Positions 37,393 through 47,947 of a stretch of DNA of 64,000 bases are shown here, one piece after another. A program made the position numbers and the translations under genes. Position 1 is the first letter of the stretch. The number at the start of each line of letters is the position of its first letter. The notes beneath the pieces were generated by a model. That model saw only the letters and a list, made by a program, of their open reading frames with translations. It did not search any database and was not told the origin of the DNA. The stretch is from Sulfolobus acidocaldarius SUSAZ (lineage in GTDB: Archaea; Thermoproteota; Thermoprotei_A; Sulfolobales; Sulfolobaceae), in contig CP006977.1 of the NCBI GenBank assembly GCA_000508305.1, positions 652,621 to 716,620 on the forward strand, read 5' to 3'.

Positions 37393-39072
37393 ATGACAAT
37401 GGACACTGATGATAAGATTTTGGAGAAATCAAGGGAATGGGAAGAGAAGATCCTTAAGCCATGGATTAGTAAAAGGCCAGAAAGGAAGAGCAATTTTCTC
37501 ACACCATCTGGTATATTAGTTAAAAGACTTTACACCCCTTTAGATCAAAAGGGAGACTATTTAAGTAAATTAGGCTTTCCAGGAGAGTATCCATATACTC
37601 GCGGTATATATCCTAACATGTATAGGGGAAGACTGTGGACTATACGGCAATATGCCGGATACGGTTCTGCTGAAGATACTAATTATAGGTTCAGAAAACT
37701 TCTAGAAGCTGGTCAAACAGGATTAAGCATGGCATTTGACTTGCCAACTCAATTAGGTCTTGACCCTGATCACAAGTTAGCTTTTACCGAAGTGGGAGTT
37801 GTTGGTGTATCTCTTTTTCATTGGAAGGAAATGGATTTGGTAATGTCAGATATACCAATTCAGAAAGTGACCACATCGATGACTATAAACGCTACAGCCA
37901 TTGAATTACTTTCCATGTACATCGCCACTGCTGAGTCACGTGGTATATCTACCTCAGAGTTAGATGGTACTGTGCAAAATGATATATTAAAAGAGTATAT
38001 AGCTAGAAAAAATTACATTTATCCACCAGAATTTGGAATAAAATATGCAGTTGATCTAATTGAATATTCGTCTAAAAACATTCCAAATTGGCATCCAATT
38101 AGCATTAGTGGTTATCACATACGAGAGGCTGGAGCTGATGCAATCTTAGAGGTGGCTTTTACCCTAGCTGACGGCATCGAGTATGTTAGGAAAACTATTG
38201 AGAGAGGTATATCAGTTGACGATTTTGCACCCAAATTATCCTTCTTCTTCGCAGCTTACACCAACATATTCGAGGAAATAGCAAAATTTAGAGCGGCGAG
38301 AAGAATGTGGGCAAAGATTATGAAAGAAATGTTCAATGCTAAAAAGCCTGAGTCGATGATGCTTAGGTTTCATACCCAAACTGGTGGGGCTGAACTTACT
38401 GCCCAACAACCTGAAATAAATATCATAAGAACTACGTTACAAGCTTTAGCTGCAATATTAGGCGGTACTCAAAGTCTTCATGTAAATTCTTATGATGAAG
38501 CATTAGGTTTACCTACTGAGAAAGCAGCTAAAATAGCCATCAGGGTTCAACAGGTTATTGCCCATGAAAGTGGAGCTACTGATACAATAGACCCAATTGC
38601 AGGTTCATATTATGTTGAGTGGTTGACTGACGAGATTGAGGAACATGCTTGGAAAATTCTTTATGACGTTGAAAGAATGGGCGGAATGATGAAAGCAATA
38701 GAGGTAGGATATCCACAGGCACAGATTGCAGAGAGTTCGTATAGAATTCAAAAGAGATTAGAACAAAATGATTTAGTGAGAGTGGGCGTAAACATGTATT
38801 ATGAGCCTGACTGGATAGGCACAACAGAGGTTTTTAAGGTTAATCCGCTGGTTAGGGATAGGATATTGCAAAGGCTTGCAAAATACAAAAAGGAGAGAGA
38901 TAACTCTAAGGTTGAGGGTTCCCTTTCAAGATTAAGAAATGCTGCAGATAAGGAGAAAGTAAATATATTTCCTTATATTCTCGATGCAATAAAGTCAGGA
39001 GCTACTGTAGGAGAAGTGAGCTCAGTTTTGAGAGAATTATGGGGAGAATATAAAGAACCTTCCTTATTTTAA
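37393..39072 (+). CDS. mcmA1: Methylmalonyl-CoA mutase, large catalytic subunit
   Basis: A 559-aa TIM-barrel subunit. It has YTRGIYPNMYRGRLWTIRQYAGYG, DLPTQLGLDPDH and the RFHTQTGGAELTAQQPE region that lines the substrate site. The C-terminal cobalamin-binding domain is absent, as usual in archaea, where it is a separate small subunit (not in this window). It converts (R)-methylmalonyl-CoA to succinyl-CoA in carbon fixation. It is paired divergently with the epimerase. Confidence 0.95.
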   Translation: MTMDTDDKILEKSREWEEKILKPWISKRPERKSNFLTPSGILVKRLYTPLDQKGDYLSKLGFPGEYPYTRGIYPNMYRGRLWTIRQYAGYGSAEDTNYRFRKLLEAGQTGLSMAFDLPTQLGLDPDHKLAFTEVGVVGVSLFHWKEMDLVMSDIPIQKVTTSMTINATAIELLSMYIATAESRGISTSELDGTVQNDILKEYIARKNYIYPPEFGIKYAVDLIEYSSKNIPNWHPISISGYHIREAGADAILEVAFTLADGIEYVRKTIERGISVDDFAPKLSFFFAAYTNIFEEIAKFRAARRMWAKIMKEMFNAKKPESMMLRFHTQTGGAELTAQQPEINIIRTTLQALAAILGGTQSLHVNSYDEALGLPTEKAAKIAIRVQQVIAHESGATDTIDPIAGSYYVEWLTDEIEEHAWKILYDVERMGGMMKAIEVGYPQAQIAESSYRIQKRLEQNDLVRVGVNMYYEPDWIGTTEVFKVNPLVRDRILQRLAKYKKERDNSKVEGSLSRLRNAADKEKVNIFPYILDAIKSGATVGEVSSVLRELWGEYKEPSLF

Positions 39073-39611
39073 TCTTGTTTTTGCACCTTTAATTTCTTCA
39101 ATATTTCCAAAAATCTCTCTTTTTTCTCAACTTCAACTTCATTATTTTCTCTAACTATCTCCCACTTATCCCATGGGAATATAATCCATTTATCAATTAT
39201 CTTGTAGTAATAATCTGGATATTTTCTGGACCAAGGTTTAACAAACAATGTGGCAGTTCTTACAACTGATGGATTAAACATTGCAATAATATTACCTGCA
39301 AAATCTAATGTTTCTCCAGTGTCTGATACGTCGTCTATTACCAACACCTTCTTAGCCTCTACGTCGTTCACATAAATAGCTCTTACTATAGGTTTGTTCT
39401 CCCTATCCTTTACTCCCTTATAAAACCTAATATCTACGTACTTCAGATTCTTTATCCCCAAAGCATCTGATATGAGTTTTGCTGGTATCACGCCTCCAGT
39501 TAAAATACTCACTATCATATCAGGAACAAAATTATCGTCTAACATTTTTTCTGCTATCGTTAGTACGCCTTCTTCTATCTCATTCCAACTCGGCACATAG
39601 TATTCAACCAT
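39069..39611 (-). CDS. gpt: Purine (xanthine/guanine-type) phosphoribosyltransferase
   Basis: A 180-aa type I PRTase with the PRPP-binding signature VLVIDDVSDTGETL and an upstream SILTGGVIPAKLISDALG. The sequence WIIFPWDKWE near the end is typical of Gpt-like archaeal salvage enzymes. Base preference (guanine, hypoxanthine or xanthine) is not readable. It overlaps the upstream gene by 8 nt. Confidence 0.88.
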   Translation of the reverse strand: MVEYYVPSWNEIEEGVLTIAEKMLDDNFVPDMIVSILTGGVIPAKLISDALGIKNLKYVDIRFYKGVKDRENKPIVRAIYVNDVEAKKVLVIDDVSDTGETLDFAGNIIAMFNPSVVRTATLFVKPWSRKYPDYYYKIIDKWIIFPWDKWEIVRENNEVEVEKKERFLEILKKLKVQKQD

Positions 39612-40698
39612 TCCAGATCACCAAAGGTACTTTCATCTCATTAACTGATAAGCCTCCGTGATGACCTTTAAGTTTATTGTATTCGTTTCCCTCTTCCTTA
39701 AATAAATATACATACGCATTGGAGTCTGTAGGAACGGCTATATAGTCTGCATAAGAGGTATTACCACCTATTAATTTTTCAAACTCATTTCTACCAAACA
39801 CTTCGAGGTTGGGATATTTTGTTTTTATATATGTCTTTACGTCATATCTACTGTGTAAGAATACAGCCCTAGAGTCTCCATAAGGAACAACATCTAGAAG
39901 TTTTAATAAGTCTGAATCATGGTTGAGGGCAATATGTTCATTAACCTCAACATGTCCGTGATCTGCTGTAACCACAAAAGTGTAATCCTTGAATCTCTCA
40001 GCCAGTTTCATTAGACTGTTGTAAAGATCTCGTATACATTCTTTTACAACTGGGTGATTTGGACCATGTTTGTGTGCCAAACTATCGACATCAGGAATGT
40101 AGACATATACGAAATCATACTCTTTCATCTGAAGGACATTTGAAGCTTCTGTGAAAGCATCCCAATAATTTATATAAGTCTTTGTGATGTTTGTCCTACC
40201 GTGTGTTAACTTAGTAAACTGTGTATTTTCTAATCCCTTGGGAGTCACTTCTGCTGTCTTTTTGTCCTTAACTTCTTTTAGATAATTTCTTACATTTGGA
40301 AACGCATTCTCATATTGAATACCTTCCTCTGAAATAATGTCTCTAGTGTCCACTAAAGGGTAAGTGTACTTGAGAGTGTTGATTATTCCTCCAAGTCTTT
40401 TCGAATAAGTAGTATAACCTAATATACCATGTTCAGCTGGTAATTGAGCAGTAAATAAGGTGGTTAAAGTAGTAGCTGTAGTAGAAGGAAAAACTGTTGT
40501 TATAGTTCTATCTACAGTGAAGCCTGCATTACTTAGCATTGTGTAGCCAAGACCATCCAGGAGTGTTAAAGCAATCCTCCTACCACTTATCTCTAGTTTC
40601 TTGCCTTTGCATTCCCTATTTACTCCTAAAAAATCAGCAATCGCACAGGCTAAATTATAAACACTATTTGAGTAGTAATCGGGATATACAAATTCCAT
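39604..40698 (-). CDS. Alkaline phosphatase superfamily phosphodiesterase/nucleotide pyrophosphatase
   Basis: A 364-aa protein with the metal-site residues LLDGLG, the nucleophile threonine in FPSTTATTLTTLFT, YIPDVDSLAHKHGP and VTADHGHVEV, in the order expected for the type I phosphodiesterase/NPP group. There is no signal peptide, so it is cytoplasmic. A role near the phosphoribosyltransferase in nucleotide turnover is inferred from the overlapping genes. Confidence 0.85.
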   Translation of the reverse strand: MEFVYPDYYSNSVYNLACAIADFLGVNRECKGKKLEISGRRIALTLLDGLGYTMLSNAGFTVDRTITTVFPSTTATTLTTLFTAQLPAEHGILGYTTYSKRLGGIINTLKYTYPLVDTRDIISEEGIQYENAFPNVRNYLKEVKDKKTAEVTPKGLENTQFTKLTHGRTNITKTYINYWDAFTEASNVLQMKEYDFVYVYIPDVDSLAHKHGPNHPVVKECIRDLYNSLMKLAERFKDYTFVVTADHGHVEVNEHIALNHDSDLLKLLDVVPYGDSRAVFLHSRYDVKTYIKTKYPNLEVFGRNEFEKLIGGNTSYADYIAVPTDSNAYVYLFKEEGNEYNKLKGHHGGLSVNEMKVPLVIWNG

Positions 40699-40710
40699 AC
40701 CAATAAAGTT

Positions 40711-40719
40711 TTATTTAAG
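40711..40719 (+). promoter_or_regulatory. TATA-like box for the 51-aa membrane peptide gene
   Basis: TTATTTAAG is centred about 24-26 nt before the ATG at 40738, supporting expression of the small ORF. Confidence 0.45.
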
Positions 40720-40737
40720 TTAATAAGAAGAGATGGT

Positions 40738-40893
40738 ATGATTTTAGATCTAATTGTATATGCAGCAACGGCTGGAGCTTTCGGAAATCCGGAATCTTAT
40801 AGTAGTTTAGTTTCAATGCTAGTTTATGTCGGTATCGGTCTGTCTGCACTAGGAGCTGTCTTAGCTTTAATATTTAGGTTAAGAAAAACTTAG
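40738..40893 (+). CDS. Small single-span membrane protein, 51 aa
   Basis: A short ORF (ATG to TAG) encoding MILDLIVYAATAG...SLVSMLVYVGIGLSALGAVLALIFRLRKT. It has a glycine-rich membrane helix followed by a basic end, the mark of a positive-inside anchor. It begins at the expected distance from a TATA-like box and ends 2 nt before the PYROXD2-like gene, so it probably leads that operon. The family was not recognised. Confidence 0.65.
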   Translation: MILDLIVYAATAGAFGNPESYSSLVSMLVYVGIGLSALGAVLALIFRLRKT

Positions 40894-40895
40894 TA

Positions 40896-42446
40896 ATGTA
40901 TGACGTTGTAATCATAGGCGGAGGACATAATGGCTTAGTTACCGCCTCCTATTTGGCTAAATATGGTCTTAAAGTAGCAGTACTTGAGAGAAGGAGTATT
41001 ATAGGTGGTGCTGCAGCTACCGAAGAACTATGGCCAGGTATAAGGGTCTCGACTGGTTCTTACGTTTTGAGTTTATTAAGGAAGAAAATCATTAAAGATC
41101 TAGAGTTAGAACGATATGGACTGAAAGTCTATCTGAAAGATCCTGGTTTATTTGTACCATTTGAAAACGGAAAGAGTATAACAATATGGCTAAGCTTAAA
41201 GAGAACAATGAAAGAAATAGAAAAATTTTCTAAGAAAGATTCTATAAATTATGAGAAGTTCGTTAAACTCCTAGACAATATGAGTGAAATTATAGATCTT
41301 GTAATGCTCAGTCCACCTCCTGAAATGACAGAAATAGAAGATCTGTTCAAACTTGTGAAGTCATTTAACATCAACGAAAATGATGCCTTAACAATAGCCA
41401 GGATGTTTTTCCAAGACGGAAAGTCTTTCTTGGATGAGTTTTTCGAAAGTGAGGAGTTGAAAGCTGCTCTTATCGAAGATGCTGTTGTAGGTACTTTTGC
41501 ATCTCCTTCAACCCCAGGAACAGCATATGTCCTTCTGCATCATAATATAGGGGAAGTTAATGGTGTAAAGGGGGCATGGGGATATGTTGAAGGAGGAATG
41601 GGAGCTATAAGTACAGCCATAGCAAAATACGCAATAGATCATGGAGTCGAAATTTACATGAACTCTCAGGTCGATAAAATACTTGTTAAGGATGGTGTTG
41701 CAGCTGGCATTGAGCTGAAAGATGGTAAAATTATTAATTCTAAGATTGTAGTCTCTAATGCAGATCCTAAAACTACTTTTCTTAAACTACTAAGGGATGC
41801 TGAATTGGACGAAAATTTTCTGCGTAAGATAAAGGCGCTAAAATCAACGGGGGTCTCGTTCAAGATAAACGGGTACACAGAAGAGCTTCCAGATTACGGA
41901 TCTGGAAAGGATTTTAAACCTATACATGTCGCGTCTCAATTGATTATGCCGTCCATTGACTATATCGAAAAAGCATATACTGATGCAAGATCTATGGGCT
42001 ATTCCAAAAGACCATGGCTATCCCTTAACATTCCTTCAACCTTAGACCCAACATTAGCTCCTTCTGGAAAATATGTCTTTAACATATTTGGGCAATACAT
42101 TGTTTATGGCTATGACGATGAAGGTAAAAAACAGGAACTATTGCAGAATGTCTTAGATACTCTAAAAGAATTTGCACCTAACTTTAAGCCTATAGAACTA
42201 GAGTTTTTAACACCTAAGGACATAGAAGCCAGATTTGGGATGATGGGTGGCAATATATTTCATATAGATATGACACCTGATCAATTATACGTTTTTAGAC
42301 CTGCTATAGGTTACTCCAGGTATAAGACGCCAATAAAGAACCTATACCTTTGTGGCTCTGGTACTCATCCAGGTGGTGGCGTAACCGGAGCTCCTGGATA
42401 TAATTCTGCGGTTCAGATTCTCAAGGACATTGGTGTATTACAATGA
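40896..42446 (+). CDS. FAD-dependent oxidoreductase, PYROXD2/phytoene-desaturase-like
   Basis: A 516-aa protein with the dinucleotide-binding IIGGGHNGLVTASYLAKYG at the N-terminus, VVSNADP in the middle, and a C-terminal FAD motif LYLCGSGTHPGGGVTGAPG. It fits the PYROXD2 branch of amine-oxidase-fold enzymes rather than a true phytoene desaturase. The substrate is unknown; saturation of isoprenoid chains (archaeal lipids, quinones) is only a guess. Confidence 0.85.
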   Translation: MYDVVIIGGGHNGLVTASYLAKYGLKVAVLERRSIIGGAAATEELWPGIRVSTGSYVLSLLRKKIIKDLELERYGLKVYLKDPGLFVPFENGKSITIWLSLKRTMKEIEKFSKKDSINYEKFVKLLDNMSEIIDLVMLSPPPEMTEIEDLFKLVKSFNINENDALTIARMFFQDGKSFLDEFFESEELKAALIEDAVVGTFASPSTPGTAYVLLHHNIGEVNGVKGAWGYVEGGMGAISTAIAKYAIDHGVEIYMNSQVDKILVKDGVAAGIELKDGKIINSKIVVSNADPKTTFLKLLRDAELDENFLRKIKALKSTGVSFKINGYTEELPDYGSGKDFKPIHVASQLIMPSIDYIEKAYTDARSMGYSKRPWLSLNIPSTLDPTLAPSGKYVFNIFGQYIVYGYDDEGKKQELLQNVLDTLKEFAPNFKPIELEFLTPKDIEARFGMMGGNIFHIDMTPDQLYVFRPAIGYSRYKTPIKNLYLCGSGTHPGGGVTGAPGYNSAVQILKDIGVLQ

Positions 42447-42480
42447 CTTAAATATCGGGAAATAGATATTCAGATTAGTT

Positions 42481-44289
42481 ATGACCATTGATGAAGTACC
42501 GATAATCATATCACTCTTGGGGGTAATCATATTTATAGTAGTGATCTTATCCCTATTGTTTAAAAAACAGACACAAAAATTCATTGTCTCAGATAAAGCG
42601 ACACAAATTCAACAAAAAAATCAACGTAAAAATGACATCCTTGATAGGATTAATTGGGAAATGATAGGTGGATATGAGGATGTTAAGAAGGAAATTAAGG
42701 AGTACATAGAATTCCCGCTAAAGTATAAAGAGTTATCAAGGAAATATGGTATTAAACCTCCAAAAGGTATTCTATTATTTGGACCACCGGGATGTGGAAA
42801 AACACTAATGATGAGAGCATTAGCAAATGAAGCTAAAATTAACTTCATTTATGTGAACGTAAGCGATATTATGAGTAAATGGTACGGTGAAAGCGAGGCT
42901 AGACTTAGAGAACTTTTCGCAAATGCAAGGAAGAATTCCCCATGTATACTTTTCTTTGATGAAATTGATACAATAGGGGTTAGAAGGGAAAGTCATACGG
43001 GAGATTCTGTTACTCCTAGACTACTATCCCTCATGTTATCTGAAATAGATGGCTTGCAAGGAAATGATGGTATAATTTTAGTAGGTTCCACAAACGTACC
43101 CCATTTATTAGATAAAGCTTTATTAAGAGCAGGAAGATTCGATAAATTGATTTACATAGGGTTACCTGACAAGAGATCAAGAAGAGAAATACTGGAAATA
43201 CATTGTAAAGCTAAACCATTAGAGAGTGATGTAGATTTTGATAAACTTGCCGAAATGACTGAAAGGTTTACCGGTGCAGATTTGGCTAACTTGTGTCAGG
43301 AAGTAGCAAGAAGGGCAGCAATAGAAGCTTTAGAAAGAAATGTAGAGAGAAAAATAGGTATGCAAGATTTTAACGATGTTATAAAGAGATATAAGCCGAG
43401 CGTAACACTTCAAATGTTGGAAGAATATGAAAAGTTTAGGTTAGATTATGAGAGGAAGTTCAGGGGTCCAGAAATTACAAGTTCTGATAATGAAAAAATA
43501 ACCTTAGATGACATAGGTGGGTATAATTCAATAAAGAAGGAGTTATATGAGCTATTAGAAATACAACTTCGATATTCCAAGCTGATGGAGCAGATGAGGA
43601 TACCCCCAATAAGGGGAATTCTATTACATGGTCCACCAGGTGTAGGGAAGACTATGATGGCAAAAGCATTGTCTAAGACACTAGGTGTTAAGTTTATAAT
43701 GATTAGTGGGGCAGAGATCCTATACAAGGGATATGAAGGTGCAGTTAGCACAATCAAAGAAGTCTTTAACAGGGCAAGGGAGAATAAGCCTGCTATCGTT
43801 TTACTGGATGAGATAGATGCAATAGCACCTAGAAGAGAAAATCAAAAAACCGACTCCTCTAAGGTGGTAAATCAGTTGTTAACAGAAATGGATGGTATAA
43901 GGAGCTTAAAGGAGGTAGTAGTTATTGCAACGACAAACAGAATGGAGGATGTAGATCCTGCACTAAAAAGACCTGGTAGATTTGATAGAATAGTGTACAT
44001 GCCCCTACCTAATTCTGAGGAGAGGGAAGATATTCTTCAAAAGTATATTGGACTTGAGGAGTGTAAAATGGTTAAATGTGATCAGATTGCGAAAGTCACT
44101 GAAGGTTATAGCGGCGCTGATCTTGCAGCTATAGCTAGAGAGGCTAAGTTAAAGGTTCTAAGGGAGATAATAAGAGGGAATGTGGATAGAAAGTTGAGCT
44201 ATGAGGATTTAATTGAGGCAGCTAGTAAGATTAAGCCGTCTGTAAAGCAAGAGAGAAAGATCTTAGAAGACTTTCGTCAAGACTTATAA
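42481..44289 (+). CDS. Membrane-anchored tandem AAA ATPase (CDC48-like)
   Basis: A 602-aa protein with an N-terminal transmembrane helix ([21 protein letters not shown]) and a short linker. Two AAA modules follow: [20 protein letters not shown] in the first, and [20 protein letters not shown] in the second. The first module has the aromatic pore loop KWYGESE; the second reads YKGYEGA. It lacks the CDC48 N-domain and any FtsH-type protease, so a membrane-bound unfoldase is inferred. A TATA-like CTTAAATATC at 42447-42456 suits a leaderless start. Confidence 0.9.
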   Translation: MTIDEVPIIISLLGVIIFIVVILSLLFKKQTQKFIVSDKATQIQQKNQRKNDILDRINWEMIGGYEDVKKEIKEYIEFPLKYKELSRKYGIKPPKGILLFGPPGCGKTLMMRALANEAKINFIYVNVSDIMSKWYGESEARLRELFANARKNSPCILFFDEIDTIGVRRESHTGDSVTPRLLSLMLSEIDGLQGNDGIILVGSTNVPHLLDKALLRAGRFDKLIYIGLPDKRSRREILEIHCKAKPLESDVDFDKLAEMTERFTGADLANLCQEVARRAAIEALERNVERKIGMQDFNDVIKRYKPSVTLQMLEEYEKFRLDYERKFRGPEITSSDNEKITLDDIGGYNSIKKELYELLEIQLRYSKLMEQMRIPPIRGILLHGPPGVGKTMMAKALSKTLGVKFIMISGAEILYKGYEGAVSTIKEVFNRARENKPAIVLLDEIDAIAPRRENQKTDSSKVVNQLLTEMDGIRSLKEVVVIATTNRMEDVDPALKRPGRFDRIVYMPLPNSEEREDILQKYIGLEECKMVKCDQIAKVTEGYSGADLAAIAREAKLKVLREIIRGNVDRKLSYEDLIEAASKIKPSVKQERKILEDFRQDL

Positions 44290-45034
44290 CTAAATCTTTT
44301 ACAACACTCACTTCTGTCAAACTACTTTTTATTTTTCTTAAACCTACGTCATATGGGATTACCCCTAATCTGGAACAGAAGTTAGATGAGGCTGCAATAT
44401 CTACATTTCTCAGTTTTCCCCTTATATCAAAAAACATTGTTGCCCTGCCTGTACATACTAATATCATATCTAGGGATGCACTTCCTAAACTTCTTATTTT
44501 ATAACCTTGACCAATTTTCTCAAAAAATGATTTCAGATTAGGTAGTTTTGACCTGGAGAAATAGGCTAATAATAGTATTTTTTCAGGCTTTTTTATCTGT
44601 GCTGTCTTTACGCCATTTATGTAAGCACTTTCTTCATCGTAAGAAAATGTGTAAGGAGTGAAAATACTGCTTACAGCACCTACATTTGAACTGAGTATAT
44701 CTTCTTCCTCCCTATTGTATATAGCAATAGATACTGAAGACCATGGTATTCCTGATACAAAATTAGTACTTCCATCTAGAGGATCTACAATTGCAATGTA
44801 ATCGTAATTTTTCCCATAAATGTCAATTACACCTGATTCTTCTGTAACTATGAGCATATTATATCCTAGACTTTTTAACCTGTCCACAATAAAGTCTTCA
44901 GATTTCTTATCTATAATTCTGGTTACGTCATTACCATGTACATTAATTACTCTGTCGACATCCTTGTTTTCTCTTTCTTCATAAATGTATTTAGAAGCCT
45001 CACTAGCTACCTTCTCTACGTCTTCTTTTTTCAT
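44231..45034 (-). CDS. Inositol monophosphatase/archaeal FBPase family protein
   Basis: A 267-aa protein with VTEESG, the DPLDGSTNF metal motif and the late [11 protein letters not shown] region. The family hydrolyses inositol-1-phosphate or fructose-1,6-bisphosphate using Mg2+. Crenarchaeal FBPase activity mostly resides in a different enzyme, so IMPase activity is favoured. Its start overlaps the stop of trxB (ATGA), and its last 59 nt overlap the convergent AAA gene. Confidence 0.88.
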   Translation of the reverse strand: MKKEDVEKVASEASKYIYEERENKDVDRVINVHGNDVTRIIDKKSEDFIVDRLKSLGYNMLIVTEESGVIDIYGKNYDYIAIVDPLDGSTNFVSGIPWSSVSIAIYNREEEDILSSNVGAVSSIFTPYTFSYDEESAYINGVKTAQIKKPEKILLLAYFSRSKLPNLKSFFEKIGQGYKIRSLGSASLDMILVCTGRATMFFDIRGKLRNVDIAASSNFCSRLGVIPYDVGLRKIKSSLTEVSVVKDLVISLDESLLRSFSLALQTA

Positions 45035-46002
45035 TTTTTCTTCTTCCTCTGGTTTAAATAATTAAATGCTGCATGAGCAGCAACTGCACCCTGAGCTGTC
45101 GCGGTAATAATTTGTCTAAAGCCAAGCCACATTCCTGTACAATCTCCTGCTGCAAATACTCCTTCTACGTTAGTTCTCATCCACTCGTCGACTTTAATAT
45201 ATCCGTTGTTATCTACTTCTATTCCATGTGCTCTGGCGAACTCGGTAGGCGGTTCAAAGCCTATTTCCACGAAAACACCATTAGTTTGTATCTCTCTAGT
45301 CTCTCCAGTGTTTATATTCTGTATTATAACCGATTTTACTAATTTCTCTCCCTTGATTTCCTTTACTACGGAGTTTAGAATTATTTCAACGTTCGGTTTT
45401 TTCTTAACCAATTCAACATAAATAGGTTGTGCTTTAAATTGATCTCTCCTATGGACTAGATAAACCTTATTGGAGTATCTTGAAAGTATTTCAGCGCCCT
45501 CAAGCGCAGAATCTCCTCCACCCACAATTACAGTAGTCCTATTTTTAAACAACGGTGCGTCACATATTGAGCAATAAGACACTCCTCTGCCTGCAAATTC
45601 ATTTTCTCCAGGCACATTTAATTTTCTTCTCTTGACTCCTATTGCTAAAATTAAAGTATCTGCTTTATATTCTCCTTTTCTCTTTGTCTTAACCACAAAT
45701 TCGTCTCCTTCTCTCTTAAAACCTTCCACAATATCTAAAAGTACTGGTACCTCGTATTTCTCAATATGCTTGTTGAATACTTTTATCATATCTTGTGCGT
45801 TTATTCCTATCAAGCCTAGATAATCGTCTACCTCACCAGCTTCTGTTAATTGTCCACCTGGAGTTTCTCCTATAACAAGTGTTTTTAACATAAATCTAGC
45901 AGCATATAATGCAGCACTATAAGCAGCAGGTCCTAGACCAATAATTATAGTATCGTACTTTTCGCCTTCTTTAACGTTAAATACCTTTGGTAATAGACTC
46001 AT
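45031..46002 (-). CDS. trxB: Thioredoxin reductase-like flavoprotein
   Basis: A 323-aa protein with an N-terminal FAD motif ([18 protein letters not shown]), the redox-active disulfide CSIC, a NAD(P) motif [15 protein letters not shown] and a C-terminal FAD motif [10 protein letters not shown]. It transfers electrons from NAD(P)H to thioredoxin-like proteins. It is cotranscribed with the IMPase-like gene. Confidence 0.92.
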   Translation of the reverse strand: MSLLPKVFNVKEGEKYDTIIIGLGPAAYSAALYAARFMLKTLVIGETPGGQLTEAGEVDDYLGLIGINAQDMIKVFNKHIEKYEVPVLLDIVEGFKREGDEFVVKTKRKGEYKADTLILAIGVKRRKLNVPGENEFAGRGVSYCSICDAPLFKNRTTVIVGGGDSALEGAEILSRYSNKVYLVHRRDQFKAQPIYVELVKKKPNVEIILNSVVKEIKGEKLVKSVIIQNINTGETREIQTNGVFVEIGFEPPTEFARAHGIEVDNNGYIKVDEWMRTNVEGVFAAGDCTGMWLGFRQIITATAQGAVAAHAAFNYLNQRKKKK

Positions 46003-46077
46003 ATGTATAATCTACTTCTAATGAATTTTAAGTTTTCCTAGATTTGATTTTTATTCTACCTGCAAGATTAAGAATCA

Positions 46078-47586
46078 ATGCGAGTATTATTGATAACCGC
46101 TAAATTAGCCTATAACAATGTAAAAAAAGTATCCTCCTCATTAGGAGTAGACACGGATATACTAATGCTCAATTATCCAATAGCTTCATTAATGACAGTT
46201 GATTATATTGTAGAAAATTTAAAGGGTCTCAAGCTAGACAAATATGATTGTATAATTATTCCCGGACTTGTAAACGGAGACGCTAAAAAAATAGAGGAAG
46301 TTACGGGCATAAAGACCTATAAGGGTACTGAAGACATTAACGATTTACCTCTTATGATTAAAGCCCTAAAAAATGGTCTTAGTTTTTCTACAACTATTCC
46401 AGCAGACAAACTAATCAGTATAGAAAGAGAGAAAGAGGTCTCTTTGGAATTAAAAAGACTAGAGGAGAATGGTGATTACGCATTTGAGGTAAATGGATTG
46501 AAGATTCCCAGGAGACCACCACCATTTAGGATATTTCTCGAGGTGGATGGGACGAAACCCCTAGAATTATTAGAAAATGAGATAGAGAGGGTGGATAAAC
46601 TAGTGGATGTCATAGTCATCGGGTTCCCATCTGGTCATGAGGATATAAGTGAAGTAAAAAATAAGGTAAGTAAGCTTTCATCTATGAAGCTTACTGGAAT
46701 TGATTCTGGCTCCCCTAAAGAGTTAATAGAGGGAGTAAAGGCTGGAGCAAGTTTTGTATTCAATCTAAATGAGGAAAATATATCTGATCTTTCTGACATC
46801 AAGAGGGATGCAGTATTTATCGTAGCTCCTTTTAGCGTGGAAAATAAAGCTACTACAACATTGAAAATTAGAGATAAGGCAAAGCAACTAGGATTTGATA
46901 AGTTAATCCTTGATCCTATCCTCTCTCCTCCCATAACTGGATTAGTGGAAAGTCTATGCGAATATAAAACGGTAAGAGAAAACTCCAATGAGCCTATGCT
47001 TATGGGGTTACTTAATGTTACAGAACTTATAGATGTTGATAGTGTTGGAATAAATGGGATTTTAACATCGATTGCAGGAGAATTAGGTGTCGCTAATCTT
47101 CTAACGATGGAGAGAGGAAAAACTAGAGGGTCTTCGTATGAAATTAACACTGCTACCAAAATGATATCTATAGCACTTAATAAACGTAAAAATCCTAAAG
47201 ACTTGGGGTTAGATTTACTAATTTTAAAGGACAAGAAAAAAATATCTACAAGTTTGAATGAGAATTCTGTGGAAATCATTAGAGTTTATGAATATTTAGA
47301 ACCAAAGAATATGGATAAAGGATATGTAAAGATAGATAAGAATGATGAAGAGATAGTACTAACCTATTATGGCAAAGAAAAATTCAGCGTAGTGGGAACT
47401 AGTGGCTTAAGTATAGGAAGAAAATTTATTGAAAAAGCTAATGTCAACACTGAGCACGCCCTATATATAGGCTATGAGCTAGCTAAAGCGGAGATAGCCT
47501 TGAACCTAGGTAAAAATTATATTCAGGATAAACCCTTATTTAAACATGCTTATATCAATGCCTACAGTAATAAAAAGAAACACTGA
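46078..47586 (+). CDS. Dihydropteroate synthase-like protein (MJ0107 type)
   Basis: A 502-aa protein. An N-terminal domain (about 170 residues) precedes a TIM-barrel part with the pterin-site-like ILDPILSPP and MGLLNVTELIDVDSVGINGIL, as in archaeal dihydropteroate synthase-like proteins. In methanogens the related MJ0107 protein makes the methanopterin precursor. Sulfolobales use a related C1 carrier, so joining a pterin to an aryl group is inferred. PTPS-like and MptE-like genes nearby support this. Confidence 0.8.
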   Translation: MRVLLITAKLAYNNVKKVSSSLGVDTDILMLNYPIASLMTVDYIVENLKGLKLDKYDCIIIPGLVNGDAKKIEEVTGIKTYKGTEDINDLPLMIKALKNGLSFSTTIPADKLISIEREKEVSLELKRLEENGDYAFEVNGLKIPRRPPPFRIFLEVDGTKPLELLENEIERVDKLVDVIVIGFPSGHEDISEVKNKVSKLSSMKLTGIDSGSPKELIEGVKAGASFVFNLNEENISDLSDIKRDAVFIVAPFSVENKATTTLKIRDKAKQLGFDKLILDPILSPPITGLVESLCEYKTVRENSNEPMLMGLLNVTELIDVDSVGINGILTSIAGELGVANLLTMERGKTRGSSYEINTATKMISIALNKRKNPKDLGLDLLILKDKKKISTSLNENSVEIIRVYEYLEPKNMDKGYVKIDKNDEEIVLTYYGKEKFSVVGTSGLSIGRKFIEKANVNTEHALYIGYELAKAEIALNLGKNYIQDKPLFKHAYINAYSNKKKH

Positions 47587-47947
47587 CAATTATGTTGTGT
47601 ATATTGCGGTCATTCCCCCTTTAATCACTCATGGGGAGATTATTCAAAAACTAAGTAGTTCAATGGATATTCAAGATGCATGTAAGGGCTATTCTAAAGC
47701 AATGTGTTATTGTATGCTATATGGTGGTATTGTTGTTGAGTTTAAGAACGGAGAATTTACTCACATCACAGTTGAGGGTTTTGTTAGCAATGGTAGTAAT
47801 GGGGATGTCTTTACTTTGAATAAGTTTTTGGAGAATCCATACTCATGCTACGCCTTTAACGAGGATGTGTTGTGTTTCTCCTCATCTAAGCCATTTGGTT
47901 CCTCTAAGTTTATAGATAATATTGGTTTAAGATATATTATTGATTAG
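47558..47947 (+). CDS. Hypothetical protein in the pterin cluster
   Basis: About 129 aa from ATG 47558 (MPTVIKRNTDN); an ATG at 47546 would add four residues. It overlaps the DHPS-like gene, so coupling is likely. It contains several cysteines (KAMCYCML, CYAF, VLCFSSS) without a clear motif. I do not recognise the family. The end overlaps the convergent PTPS-like gene by 4 nt. Confidence 0.6.
   Translation: MPTVIKRNTDNYVVYIAVIPPLITHGEIIQKLSSSMDIQDACKGYSKAMCYCMLYGGIVVEFKNGEFTHITVEGFVSNGSNGDVFTLNKFLENPYSCYAFNEDVLCFSSSKPFGSSKFIDNIGLRYIID

Noticed and set aside
46635-47279. 214-aa minus-strand ORF opposite the DHPS-like gene
   Set aside because: The plus frame carries recognisable DHPS-like motifs and overlaps its neighbour properly; the minus frame has no start signal or known domain.
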